Origin: Kingdonia uniflora
Taxonomy: Eukaryota; Streptophyta; Magnoliopsida; Ranunculales; Circaeasteraceae
Direction: 5' to 3'
DNA length: 64,000 nucleotides
Assembly: GCA_014058105.1 (NCBI GenBank)
Contig: JACGCM010000669.1
Span: 1,054,001-1,118,000 of the forward strand
The number at the start of each line of letters is the position of its first letter. The first letter of the stretch is position 1. Positions 37,418 to 51,100 of this stretch are shown piece after piece. Position numbers and translations under genes: made by a program. The notes under the pieces were generated by a model. That model saw only the letters and a list, made by a program, of their open reading frames with translations. It was not told the DNA's origin and did no database searches.

Positions 37418-40400
37418 TCAAACTTTGCTCCCAAAGCCTCGAGGACCCGGTCTTGCTGATGCTGAACCCGTAAATTGCTTCCTGGATTCCGATTTCCTCT
37501 TCCTCCTAGCAGTACCAGGAGGTGCCTGTCATGCAACAAAGATAAAATAAAAACTATAAGCATATTTCCAGAAATCGCTTTGTAAATATTTCTTAATCTT
37601 AAAATAGGCTAGGTAATAATGCGGGGACTTGCACTTGACAGACACATGAAAGATGAAAAAAAATATATATACACAAGGAACACACCTTTTGGTCAGTTTT
37701 TAGTGCTTCTTGGAGATCACTGAGTGCAGGAATCGATCCTCCACCTTCCATGGCCCCCATTAAGTTCTTCATACGAACCCGCATTTGGAATATTTGGGCA
37801 ACAAGTTGGCTCACCTGAAGAAGGTTGCCTTACCCTTTAGAAAATAGAAACAGGAAAGAAAATAAGAGATCAAAATGAACATATACCTGTTGTTCGGTTT
37901 TACCAGATTCTTTGGCAATTCTTTTCCTCCTTTCAGAGGACTCTGCTAGCAGCTCAGGTTTTTCCCTTTCCTCTGGAAAGTAGATGGAAGTATGAGAATG
38001 ACCCGTCCAACCTTAACTACATCGATATACATTTCACTGAAGGAAAATTAGACACATTCATCTTTTCATAGGAGCTTTCAATAAAATCGAGCACAAGAGG
38101 CTCAACACAAAAACAAAATCATAATACATTTTCTGGGGATCTTTAAGGATTTGGTTATTGGAGGAGAAAAGACAACAAGACCGAAAGGGGAAAAGATCAG
38201 ACTATCCCAAGGAGGATATATTGATTATCTATTATTTACTTTTTTGCTCACCAGGGTTAATCATCTAGTACACCATATTGGTTGCTGATATTCATATAGC
38301 GTGTAAAGTATTATTGAATACATATTATGCTGTCTAAGACGTTTTGCCAAACCAAAAAAAAGACCTTGAGCATGTAAGGGGCAAAATTTCTGAAAACAGA
38401 AAAAAATGAACAAACCAGTGGTCATTGCTTCAATCATTCCTTCCATTATCTTTAAGCTCTTCTCTGCTTCCCGGATTTGTGCAGGAGTCACCTATCCCCC
38501 ATAAGTATACATTAGAGAGTCAATTTACGTCTTTCTCTAAGTGTACAAAATATAAAGAACTGCACAGCTTGAAACCCTGCTGTTTTGTAGGTATTATACC
38601 TTCCCCATGCCTGGAATCATTCCAAGGACACGGGTCATAGAACCCATCCGTGCAACTGCACGAGTCTGCTTTAAGAAGTCATTGAAGTCAAATTTTGCGC
38701 TCATTATCTTCTTTTGCAAATCCTCAGCATCTTCTTCGCGCATCTACTTACGCAAATTATGCAAAAATAAATGACAAACATTGGTCTTCTATGAACAAGA
38801 GAAATGGGAAAATGAGCACTTACAACTTCTTGCGCTTTTTCCACAAATGACAGAACGTCTCCCATGCCTAGAATGCGCCCAGCCATACGATCTGGGTAGA
38901 ATGGTTCAAGATCTTCCATTCGCTCACCCCGTCCAACTAGCTTAATTGGCTTCCCTGAAACCTGTCATTATCCAATCATTAACAACTGTTTGACAAACAT
39001 ATTCATAGCTTGTGCAAATTATTAAATCAATACAAAGATCCCAACAGTGTAAAGAGAAAATTCAAGGGAACAAAACCTCTCTAACACTCAAAGCTGCTCC
39101 ACCCCTAGAATCTCCGTCTAGCTTCGTCAGTATGGCCCCAGTAATTCCGACCTCAAGATTAAATGCTGTAACCAAGGCTGAAAAAAATTCCAACAGATTT
39201 CACTGAGAAGATAAACTGTAGGAGGAGATATACTACTATCTAGTTAATCAACCGTTGGATCAAATGTGTAACCAACATATGAAGCTTAGAAGATACGACT
39301 ATGTAAATCAAGGGTAATATAATCTAAAATCATGTATTAGACTTCAGTACTTGCCAGTTGTGTCATGCATATATAATTTTCATTTTTGCAAAACGATGGT
39401 TTAGGATTAACTCATTAATGAAATGTATAATTACAATGGTGATCTAGTAGAACAGCATTATTGTCTTTAGGAATATTCCAACTGGTTGGCACCTCAGGAT
39501 AATCTATTAAGGGAGTAATCAGTGTTGCTGTGGCATACTTACCATAAACAAATGTGGGATGGCACATTATCACTTAATATGGATAGAAGAAAACAGCAGA
39601 AGATAATCATCTGTACTGAGTGTAAACACAGTATTGACACTATATAGCCTATCAGCTGCATCAAATTGATTTCTTATACAGTATGATAGTATTTTGTACA
39701 ATTTAGAGCATGATATCCATATCAACAATAGACATCAGATAATGTCTCCCTTTGTTCCACCTTTATGTTTTCTTTGTTGATATGTCATGGTGGTGTTCTC
39801 TTATTTATTCTAATTCTTATTTTACTTAAGATCGTTTGCATGAATAAGGTGAGAACATTGAGGGTGCCTTATAGGGGGCCTACTTTTATAAGGGTGCAGA
39901 GCTGCAGGACACTTCGCGCCCTAGGAGATAGTCACTCCTAAACTCACCAGAGAGAAAATCTTAAAAGAAAATAAATATTGGAGATAAAAAAAATTTAGAA
40001 GTCAGAGAGAGGAAATTATGGGTAAGAAAAATCCAACAGTTGGAAAGTTGAGAGATTCTGGAATGGAAAGAAGAAAGCATTCATGTGCACTGGAAAATAA
40101 AAAACAAGCCAAGTATGCCAGAGTACAAACCCAAGAGCTACAATACAAAACCAAATCTCCGACTCAAACCCCACAAACCCATTTCCCACCCGGAGAACAA
40201 GTTGGGAGCAATAGCTGCAATATCGTTCGCCCGGGCTCGCCTGCTTTAGACCGAACTTGACCATACCAAACCCGGCACTCCCAAGGCAGTTAAACCCCCA
40301 CCCATCACAAAGGCAGAAACAACCGAAACTCTTTACTTCACAGGCCTTGCCAGTTTTTGGGACTGTAAACCGGGTAAGTGATGAAGTAAAGGATAATTCC

Positions 40401-43400
40401 GATTCATGGAAGAGGCAAGGCATTTTCCGTACAAGATGCATCACCGAGGGTAAGATTTTAAAGGTCCTTATAGACAGAGCTTAACTGAAAATCTGATTCC
40501 AGATGATGTAGCTGAAAGCATGGTTTTGAATGCCGGCTGACATGCCGATATCCCGGAATATCAAAAGGTGATACATTATATTGCTCAAAATGCCGATCGA
40601 AAATGACAAATGTTAAGTTTTAGACGATATATTGTGAATATCGCAATTTATCTTGTGATATTGTGAATTGCTGGAAGATGTCGCGAGATTTCAAGATATT
40701 CCGGCTATATACATTACACAGATTTTTCAACTTCCAAAAGTTACTAACTTTTAAAATAATTTTCCAGCTTTTAATTTTCTTTCAATGTCCAATTATAAAA
40801 AATTACTAACAAAAATGCTTCAGATTCAGGATGTGAACATAACTCGAGCACATTCAACCATATCTACACAAAAAGAAAGAATATGTTCTTGGACCTGAAT
40901 GATTGAATAAGCTTGTAAAGTGTCATTACAACTTACGTTTAATGAAGAATTTTACATATGCAAAACTTGATATAGACCCTATCGATTCGTCCTCTATATT
41001 TACCATCTTTGGTGACATGGCCGACTTGACGGACGAGTGCGTCAGAGAAACGAAAAAGTGGCAGCATTGTTAGACACTTCACAAGGTGGGCCAAATGTCT
41101 TATAAACTGAACAGATGGGTGTTGATCCAATTGACCCAATTCTGGTTGCTCAAAGAGCTTATATTGCAAATATTTATGCTCCAATTTACACACAACTATT
41201 GATGGACATTGATGACGATGCATAATAAGATGAATTTGCACAAACCCCAACAAATACTCCTGACAATTGTATTGACGGTAGTAACCCCTACATAATAAGA
41301 TGATTTTACCCAAACCCCTATAAATACTCATGTTGAATGACTGTAGGTCACCAAAGAAACCTTCCGAAGAGCCGCTCTGTTGAGAGACGTGGGAGTTTGC
41401 CCTCCTTGAATAGAAATGAATGTGATATTGGTATTTGATATCCCATTTTGTCTGTCTTTCCTGGCTCTCTCATGAAGTGTGGTACTAATGAGAGTCATGA
41501 TAATTGGCCTGAGTTGCATATTCACTGCCAATGCTCATGTCATCAGATTGTGATGAGAAAGTCCCCATCATAACTCTGACGAGATCAACTGTATATCTTT
41601 ACTATTGGGTCCTGATACCCTCTTCCATTCTCTTTGTTGGCTCCTTCCTATAGTCTGAAGTAGGAGGGTGCCATAATCACCGTCCTTAGTCGCATTTTGA
41701 AAATTGATATCCTCGATTATGGTACATAGGGCCTTTGACTCCCTGTAATAGCTCTGCTACCAATACATGCTTTATTAACACGACTAGAACACAATAATCT
41801 CCTCTAGAGACACCATCGCCTCGATTGCCAATAACATCTTCAAGAGTATATAGGGGTTTGTGCAAAATCATCATCTTCTTTGCCGTCGTCAATGTTCATC
41901 GGTAGTTGTGTACCTATAAATAGATAATCATAAATATCTACAATAACAACTCTTTAAGCAACCAAATTTTAGGTCAATTGGATCAACACACCCATCTCGT
42001 CAGCTATGAAGACATTCAACCTGCCTCTTGAAGCATCTATTATTACTAGCACTTCTTCATTTTCTTAACCCACTCGTATTTCGGTGTGACCTCGTCACTG
42101 AAGACGGTAAATACGGATGACAAATCAATATGATGCATATCAAGTTTGGCACATGTAAACTTCTCCATTAAACGTAAGTTGTAATGAAACTTTATAAGTT
42201 CATTTGGTCATTTATGTCCAAGTTTGTTCCATCTTTTTGTGTGGATAAAGTTGAATGCGCTTCAATTACGTTCACATCCCGAAGTTAAAGCAATTTGTGA
42301 TGGTAATTTTATACACATTAGATATTAAAAAAAATTGACAGTTGGAAAACTGTGTTGAGAGTTGGATAATGTGTGTAATGTATTGATTTCTGATATTTCA
42401 CAATATCTTAAGATAAATCCTGTTATGTTGTGATATATCGTCCGATACATAACATTATCATTTTCGAACTATATTTTGAGCGATATTATGTATCACCCAT
42501 TTGAAATTTTGAGATATTGGTATGTCGTTCAACATTTTAAACCATACTCTAAAAAAAAGACGGAAGCTAAAGGATGAGTTGATAGACTGGCAATGACTAA
42601 AATTACTACCAAATACATATTTCTTATTCCGCGGTTGGAAGACACGATTAATCATCTACACCGAGCTCTCTTATTCTCAAAGCCCATTCTATGAAGTTGT
42701 ACCATCAAACACGCATGAGACCAGGAGATGAGTGGAAGACAATCTTCAAGACCAAGGATGATCTATACGAGTGGTTAGTTATGCATTTTGGGTTGCCTAA
42801 GCTCCAACGATATTCTTGTGGTTGATGACCAAGGTTTTAGAACAATATATTACTAGTGGCTCGTGGTTGTTTACTTTAAGGATGGATTGATAATTTGATA
42901 TATAATCGTCTTGAGGAGGAGCTCATGCGACATGCTGAGAAGGTATTGCAAATACTTCGAGAGAAATAACTATAGTTACAGTTAAAGAAGTGTTCTTTCA
43001 TGGTCACTTTCGCCGAGTATTTAGCTTATGTAGTTTCTGCTGATGGGATTTGTGTGGAGAAGACAAGGGTACAGGCTATTCGGAATTGTATGATTCCTTC
43101 CACTACATCACGGGTTCGGATATTCCACGGGTTAGCCAATATTCCATCGCCGATTTATTCATGGGTTTAGTACAATTATGGCAGCGATATTGATATTATA
43201 AGGATACCCCATTTACATGGTCTCATGACGCAACCCAGGTTTTTGAGAAGATCAAATGGAAAATGACAAAAATTCTGGTTCTCTCACACTTTATGGGTCC
43301 TTTATTTGAGGTTACGACAAATGCATGCAAAAAAAGTATTGGGGGGGGGGGGGGGGGGGGGGGGGTGGTCAACCGATAGCTTACTTCAGCAAGAAACTGT

Positions 43401-45158
43401 AACTGATATTTCACATACCACATTGATCTTTTTGCAGTTGTATACGCACTTGTGCATTGGAGACATTTCTTGTTACATCGAGAGTTTATTATTCATCCCG
43501 ATGATAATGCTTTGAGAGTAAAAGACATATGCAGAGTCATCAACTCGTTACATCAAATAGGCAAGACAAGTGGTTTAATTTCATTCAAAGCTATCACTTC
43601 CACGTTAAGCACATTTAAGGGGAAAAAGAACCGACTCTGTGATGGGTTAAGCAAGAGAGCACACGTTCTTGTTACACTTGTGCATTGGAGACATTTCTTG
43701 TTACATCGAGAGTTTATTATTCATCCCGATGATAATGCTTTGAGAGTAAAAGACATATGCAGAGTCATCAACTCGTTACATCAAATAGGCAAGACAAGTG
43801 GTTTAATTTCATTCAAAGCTATCACTTCCACGTTAAGCACATTTAAGGGGAAAAAGAACCGACTCTGTGATGGGTTAAGCAAGAGAGCACACGTTCTTGT
43901 TACACTTTGTAGTTCCATTATTGAGTTTTCAGACCCATGAGTTATATCAATAAAATGTCTACTTTGGTCCTATCTACACAACCTCTCAGCAACAACAGGG
44001 GATCAACTATAGCAGATCAATACAGAATGGGGGTATTTATTTCGAGATGCAGTATCAAGTGTTCCTACTTCATCATTGTGAGGTAGATTGATTGCTGAGA
44101 TCCATTTGGGAAGGTTGCCTGAAAATTTTGGTGTGATCAAGACTAGGTCCTCTCATTTTCTTGAAAATAAAAGGTCGAAGTTGATTTTTGACCTCTTTAT
44201 TCGCCAAATTGCCCATTTAGGTATTTTGTAATGAAAAAAAGAAGACCTAAAGTGTCTTCTTTGTAATCTCAATTCATTGTATCTTTTTTCAATTCATGCT
44301 AGATGAGGTAATTCATTCCGCCTCCACATACATATATGTTCATTTGCTTACACAAATAGGATGTACCTATTTATTCTTATTGTTTGTAATTAATCTAGTT
44401 TTTTTATATAGGTTTTAAAGAAAAATGTGGGGCTTAATCCTCACACTGCCTCCGCCTCCGCCTCCGCCTCACTAAGCGCTCGCCGCCTCCACCTTTTTAA
44501 ACCTTGCTCACACAAGATCGGCCTTATTATATTTTCTCTTTTTATATCCCCTACCTGTATCTAGGTATACATGGAAAGCTAGAAATGATCAGAATCCCCA
44601 AATATTATTAGAATAAATAAATTAAAAGACTAATCTACTTGGTTATATTCACCCCATAATATATTTCATATAAAAAGTAGGTAAAACTCTATTTACCTGC
44701 AGCTTCTTGGCCAGTCATGGCATCAACGACAAGCAAAATCTCCGTTGGGTTCAATGTCCTCTTTACTTCCTTCAGCTCATCCATCATAGATTTGTCTATT
44801 TGAAGTCTTCCAGCAGTGTCCACTATAACCACATCCGCATTTTTCTTTTTGGCCTCTTCCAAACCTTGTTTAGCTATTTGTGCAGGCTTTACCCCACTTC
44901 CTGCTGTATAAACAGGGACATTTACCTGCCACAACCTCCCAATTAAGTGATATACTTGAACACAATGTGGTAATCATTTTTTTGCAGCTCTTTATAAAGT
45001 GATTTTTATCTTTCGTAAAACCTAGTTTAACCCATGTAATTCTAAATGGATAATTTATTATAACAATTATTAATGTTAAGGTTTTCGGCAAATTAACGGA
45101 AAGCACATGTCTATCCAGTTATGAGACGTTAATTCGCTCAGGTGAGTACCAACGATCC

Positions 45159-45196
<38 letters not shown>

Positions 45197-48100
45197 CATC
45201 TTTGGGTTATGTGCAATACTAGTATCATAATAATTTTGAATTGACCGAGGAATGTCCAACTAAAGTCCCCGTAAAAACAGCTGAAGCCAAATTGCTTCAT
45301 AAACACCAGACTGTGAACTTCTGCTTCAACACTGGATTAGGCAACTGTAGTAGATCGCCTAACATTAATTCAAGTCACCCAGTAAGTACTAGTGAAAGTG
45401 TCAATCACAATGTTTGATACCACATGAGGAGATATACCACAGAAAAAAGTAGATAACCTCCTATGATGGAGGTGCCGGGTGCTGAAACTAATTGGATATC
45501 CTCTTACGGAAGTCTTCAAAGATTTGGAATATTTTATCTTTGGTTTTCGTACGACAGACAGACACAAAGGGTTCCGGTAGATACTCTATATAATAAAACA
45601 AAACATAGAGAGACAGATAAACGCGAGTAAAACATCTCATGGTTCCTTTGCTACTTATATCATGAGGGTAAGCATCCAGGAATTATCACGATACACTTGG
45701 TAACCTGCTCCGTCCCACTAAATGCACTAAATGGCATAAACACAAATATGCCATACGCATCGATCCCTGAGAACAAGAGGTGATAAGAAGGCATGCCACT
45801 TTGCTAACACCCCTTCCTTTATCACTACAAGTATAACTTAGATACTGAAAAAAACTACTGTAGGCGATAACATCCATATCCAGAAGACATGGTAATGACC
45901 ATGGGGAGATCCAATAGCACGTTTGTGGCTTTTTACTTTGTCTTAGTCTTTTAATATTACAAAATATGTGCCTCTATACGTCTGCACTATGTTCCATTGT
46001 TTAAACCAAGAATACCAATGATGTGTTGGTCCTACACATCGAACTTGAAGATTTTCAATATGCCAGAACTCTCATTTTCATATTGCATTTTTTAGGAAGA
46101 TACGGGTATTCAATCAGAATAATCTGGGGTATAATACATAATTCATTGGCTACAAATAATTTAAAATAGCAACTGACAAAAGTAAACATCGTAACACAAT
46201 TGGCAATATTTGGATATATCTGCAAAATAAATTGACAATGGAACCATGATTTTAATTCATAACTAAGTGTACACAAAGATGCTTGTGAGAAAAGAAATGA
46301 TGTTGCATGTTGGTTTCCAAACAATGGTATGGAAGTTGAAAGAACTTACTTGTTCACCTAAAATAACAAGTTGGTCAATCGCTGCAGGCCTGTACACGTC
46401 TGCCGCAACCATCATACAACTCTTCCCCTGTTTCTTTAGCGAAAAAGCAAGCTTTGCACAGACAGTTGTCTTTCCAACGCCTTGTAGACCTGCTAATAAT
46501 ATAACAGTCGGGCCAGATTTTGCAAAAACCAATTCAGATACCTCTCCGCCCATCAACTTCACGAGCTCATCACGTACAATCTGCATATAACAACAAACAA
46601 TATTTATAGCTCGAAAATCAACCAAAACATTTCCAAAATCCACTGTCTAATCCACTGTCTGACAACATTACATCAATTAATGAAAATACCAAGGACAAGC
46701 TGTGATGCTTTACTGCTTGAATAAGATAAAAGCTATCCTTGCTCCAATCATGTCAACTAAATAATAATAACCACCAGAAGGAAATAACCATAACAACTAC
46801 TTCAAATCTGAAATTCTACTACATCGTGCATGTGTACTTGATTTTTTTTTAGTTTTATGTCAAGCAGATAGGTAGACTAACATACCTTTACTAATTGCTG
46901 ATCTGGTCTTACCCCTCGAATCAAGCCTACACCAACAGCCTGTTCACTTACAGCCTGAATAAATCTTCTCACAACGGGCAAGCTAACCTGTAGATGTAAC
47001 GAAACATGATTTAAATACATACTCAGCAGTATTAAGTGAATTTTAATATTAAATTACAGACACTTACATCTGCCTCTAACAATGCCCTCCTAATATCCCG
47101 CATTGGTTCGACAATATTCTCCTTGGTTAAGACCTCTATTACACAAGAATTACATAAAAAGAGAAACTTGTTAAAGCTGATTGCGATACTAAAAATTATT
47201 TAATGAGAAACTAACATAAAATAATTTTACACTGAGGAATATGTTTATTCTAGTATTTCTACTGGGCTGGTCTTCTGAGCATTATGACATGCTTTAACAA
47301 TTATAGGTGGGCCTTCTGTAGATTATCCAGTTTATTATGACAATTTACTTCTTAGGTGATGTTGACACTGAAGGATAAACTCGCAGAATCACGATTATTC
47401 CTTGGTGATTAGTAGGTTGAAAACAAGATGCAGTGTGAGTTCTATGTTGAATTCGACAAAAAACCGAAACAAATACAAACTTTGCTAGATCCTTTATTGA
47501 TAGCTGATTGGCTATTCAAGAGTAGAATTTATCAAGACCAGTAGAACCTTAAGTAGGACTTGAATATCCTAGCATTAGGTTGCGTGATTTGGAGATTTGC
47601 CTACAAAACACAGCTGGTGAAAAAATTTGATAAAGAAATGTGTGTAGCACAGGAACTCTTAATACAAAGTCAAATACTAAAAGTTGCCAACAAATATTAG
47701 AGATGTGTTCATTTATATGAAAGTTATGAGTTGCCTGTGAGATTGTTCACTTAGCTCTACTAACATAATCGAAGTTATTGATTATTGGAATCCAAAACTG
47801 TAGTATTTGTCGTAGACCGCCTACGTTTCTTTAATTTTGAGGTTACTTACTTTTGAATCTCGCATTATTTTTATTGGCTTTGTTATCCAATCTGGATCGA
47901 TAAGTCCTTTGTTGGCTTTGTTTGCTAATAATTGGTAATTTTCCTAAAAAAAAAATTGGTATGCAAAATACAACCATTAACAAATCTAGAATCAAACAAA
48001 GGGGGATCTTACAATCAGTACAACTTTCCCTACTCCTAAACCCCTCTCCACTCTTATCTGTAAATCATCTCCTAAGCTAAAAGATTGAATACTAAAATCT

Positions 48101-51100
48101 CAACCATCCACCTTGGTAAAATGGCCGTCTACTCGTCACTGAACAGCCGATTAAGAAGAATCCTCTAGTAAGCTTGAAACCATTAGAGAGCATGGCTTCA
48201 AGACAGCTATGTTCTACCTGAGGTCCTGAGCGCCAGTGCTTCGTTGCAGCTTTAGCAACTGGACAGCAGACTAATCGCGGTATATAAGACCACAGCGACT
48301 CATTTATATCAATCACCTATTTCTTACTACTTTGTGGCATTTTTCCATGTTGGAAAAATTTACTAGATTTTACTTTATTTTGAATGGATGTTAAACTACG
48401 CTTTTAAACGATGTTTTACCGTATCGTTTCTTGGTGTTTTCTAGAAACTTTTGGGGTGTGTCCCAAATTGGTGGTTAAGAGACATCTTGAATGGGTGTGT
48501 CCATTCAAGGGGGTGCTTTAGAGAGGTGTCTTACCCTTTATTTATACCACATTGATCCATTTGTTTCTAATGACTTTATTCGATGATTCTCCTCTATGTC
48601 TTTGTTAAGTAGTTTTCTAAGAGAGTTACCCCGCAGTCATGGTTTGCTTGATGAGAAGACTTAGTGCTTCAATCTTCTCATCATGATCGTTGTATCTTGG
48701 GAGATGGACATCAACAAACTGTAAAGCATGAGGCAGGACAAATCCATACGAAGGAAAGCGTGTTTAACCACAACCTCGATCAAAACTTAATAAGTGTCTT
48801 AATCTCTATCGCTTTTCTTTACTTTATTGTGTTTTGGGCAATAATTCTGAATACATGTTACTACAATCTTAAGACGGATTTTACTTTTTTCCTGTATTCA
48901 AAATTATAGTGAAAATGATCCATTACTAATCGAGACAATCTATTTCTTATATGTGTGTGTTATTGAAGTTTTAGAAGATGTATAATGAAGGATCGTTTAT
49001 CCACTCATGATGAATTGAGACGTTTTAAGACTCGGAGTTCAGTTGGACTGTTGGGAAAATAATAACGATAGACTCAGAGAGAGAAAGAAGGGTTTTCGTT
49101 TTGGAGGATGAAGAATATGGTGTTAAAGATTATCACACAGAATCGTGAATCTCCTCTTCAACATTCTTTGAATCGGTACTTCAAGGGTTTTCGTTTCTTT
49201 GGCTCAAATGTAGAAGAGAATTTAAGAAGAATCGAATCTCTAAAGAACCGAAATTTCAATTTTTTAGATCTTGAAGGTTGGGTTGGTCTCTATCATTTGT
49301 GGTGATCTCTTCCATGTTTGTTGGCTTTGGGAAAAAGTTGTATTTTTTTTTTTGCTATTGATGTGTTGGAAAAGAATATTTCATGTGGACGTGTCATTCA
49401 TGGGTGGGTTTTGTTGCTCCAGGGAGATGATTCATATATTTTTCTTTCCATCATTAGTTGGAGATAGAAGAATGAAGCATCTTGTTTCCTTTCACTGATT
49501 TGAAGAGTCTGTAGAGAGAAACTCCTTCAAATTGAATCAAAGTAGATGCCATAGTCGGTCGCAAAGTCGTCTTCATCGATGATGTTACTTGATTTTGATG
49601 TTGGGATTCTAGAAATCAAACTGAGGTGTTATCTACTTCGTGAATGTTTTGCTTGATTTCAGTTCGCTAGAGTTGTGCAATTGTCGAGTCAGTAGTCTAA
49701 ATTACATTATCTTCAAAACGAGATTATGAGACTATTGACCTCTTTATTGTGGTGTGACTCCAGGATATATTTAATGGAGGACAACTTTTTCATTGGTGAC
49801 GATTGCCAAAAGAGAAGATGATGCAGTTACGAGTCAGATCATTGTTTGGGATTGAAATGATTTCTATTTATCAAATACGGCATTTGGGGAACGATTCAGG
49901 GTGAACCCGTTTGAATTGTGGAATCAGTAGAATTCAATATGATGGATTTTCTACTATGTAATGAGGATGACTTTGAAGTCTTCTCTGTCTCGTTTTGATT
50001 TAGATGAGCGCTTTCACATGCTCATGATCATTTTATACGAGTACAGAGATCGGTGGTTGCCCTTTATTATGGAGAGTTTGGAAATCACTTAGGGTGTTAG
50101 TGTTGGGCATCCAAAGTTCTACCACAGGCCTAATACAGGTCGTAGGTATTGAGGACCAGAAATGGTTAAGGGATATTATGCATCATCTTTGTGTGAGATG
50201 TAGAGATCCTCAAAATAGAAGCAGAACTTGACCTTAAAGAATTATTTCTACTGTCTGCAATCTATTATTAGAGTTGCTCATGAGACGCAGCATTTCCGGT
50301 ATGAAATGCAAGCAAACTATGGCTAGTTATTTAGTAAATACTTGGGGAATAATCAGTATGGAATCACTACTGATTTGAGGACCATATTCAGTAAATTCTT
50401 TCAAATTTATTGGTAGCCCTAGACTCGTCGAGATTTATCACTTAGCAATATGTATTGCGATGTAGGTGTATCATACTTGTGAAGTATTGTATCTCATTAT
50501 CTATTTACTAAGGAAATGCCCTAAACCAATGTTTCGGGTCCTTTAGAAGGTATATGCAATGTTGTGGCAGGCATAGGTAACTTCTAATGGTAAGTTGTAT
50601 TTCGGCCAAAGGAAGATGTTGATTACAGACAACCGTGTGATAAATTGGTTAGGCTTTGGGGACTAATTAAAGTACCTTGAGATGTATAGCTTAAATGCTT
50701 ATGAATATGAAAGTGACTTGGTCAGAGGTCTCACGATAGAAAGACAAATCTGAGCTTTGAGTCCGTTTCGCTCTGACGAGTGGGAGGGATTCAAATTATA
50801 TGAACCTCTATCTTCGGACATGTTTGTTTCTTGTATAGAAACGAATCACGATGAGATTCTATGCTTCAGAGGGTTCTCTACTTGTAATAGTCAGAACGTT
50901 CATTGTAGAGCAAATGAATGTTGCGAGAGGGATCTAAGTGCTCGCTTATAGCGAAGAAATTCATGAATTGGGATTTTCGCACTATGTCAAATTTCTTTGA
51001 TCTAATTCAAGTCTAACCTCGATGGAAATGAGTAGGGGTGATTGTGTTCTTTCACAGTAACCCTTGGTTGATTGTTGAGAGTGGATATGAGATGTAGCAT

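Larger units (their letters stand above)
42660..44230 (+). pseudogene. gypsy RT-RNaseH-integrase fragment (chromovirus-like)
   Basis: Plus-strand remnants of Ty3/gypsy pol: [20 protein letters not shown] and WLVMHFGLP (RT, 42710-42800), QPIAYFSKK (43370) followed by [19 protein letters not shown] and [11 protein letters not shown] (RNaseH, 43430-43680), and [12 protein letters not shown] (start of integrase zinc region, 44085). The [26 protein letters not shown] wording is characteristic of chromoviruses. LTRs, gag and protease are missing and there are many stops. A 25-G run and a 228-bp tandem duplication lie inside. In intron 6 of cpSRP54, opposite strand. Confidence 0.8.

Noticed and set aside
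43306..43515. Glycine-rich reading across the G run
   Set aside because: Produced by the homopolymer; the surrounding sequence is gypsy RNaseH remnant.
48092..48316. TATA-containing transcript-like stretch as a possible small RNA gene (U3/U6 or 7SL)
   Set aside because: No upstream sequence element (CCCACATCG type) and no box or stem motifs of those RNAs were found.
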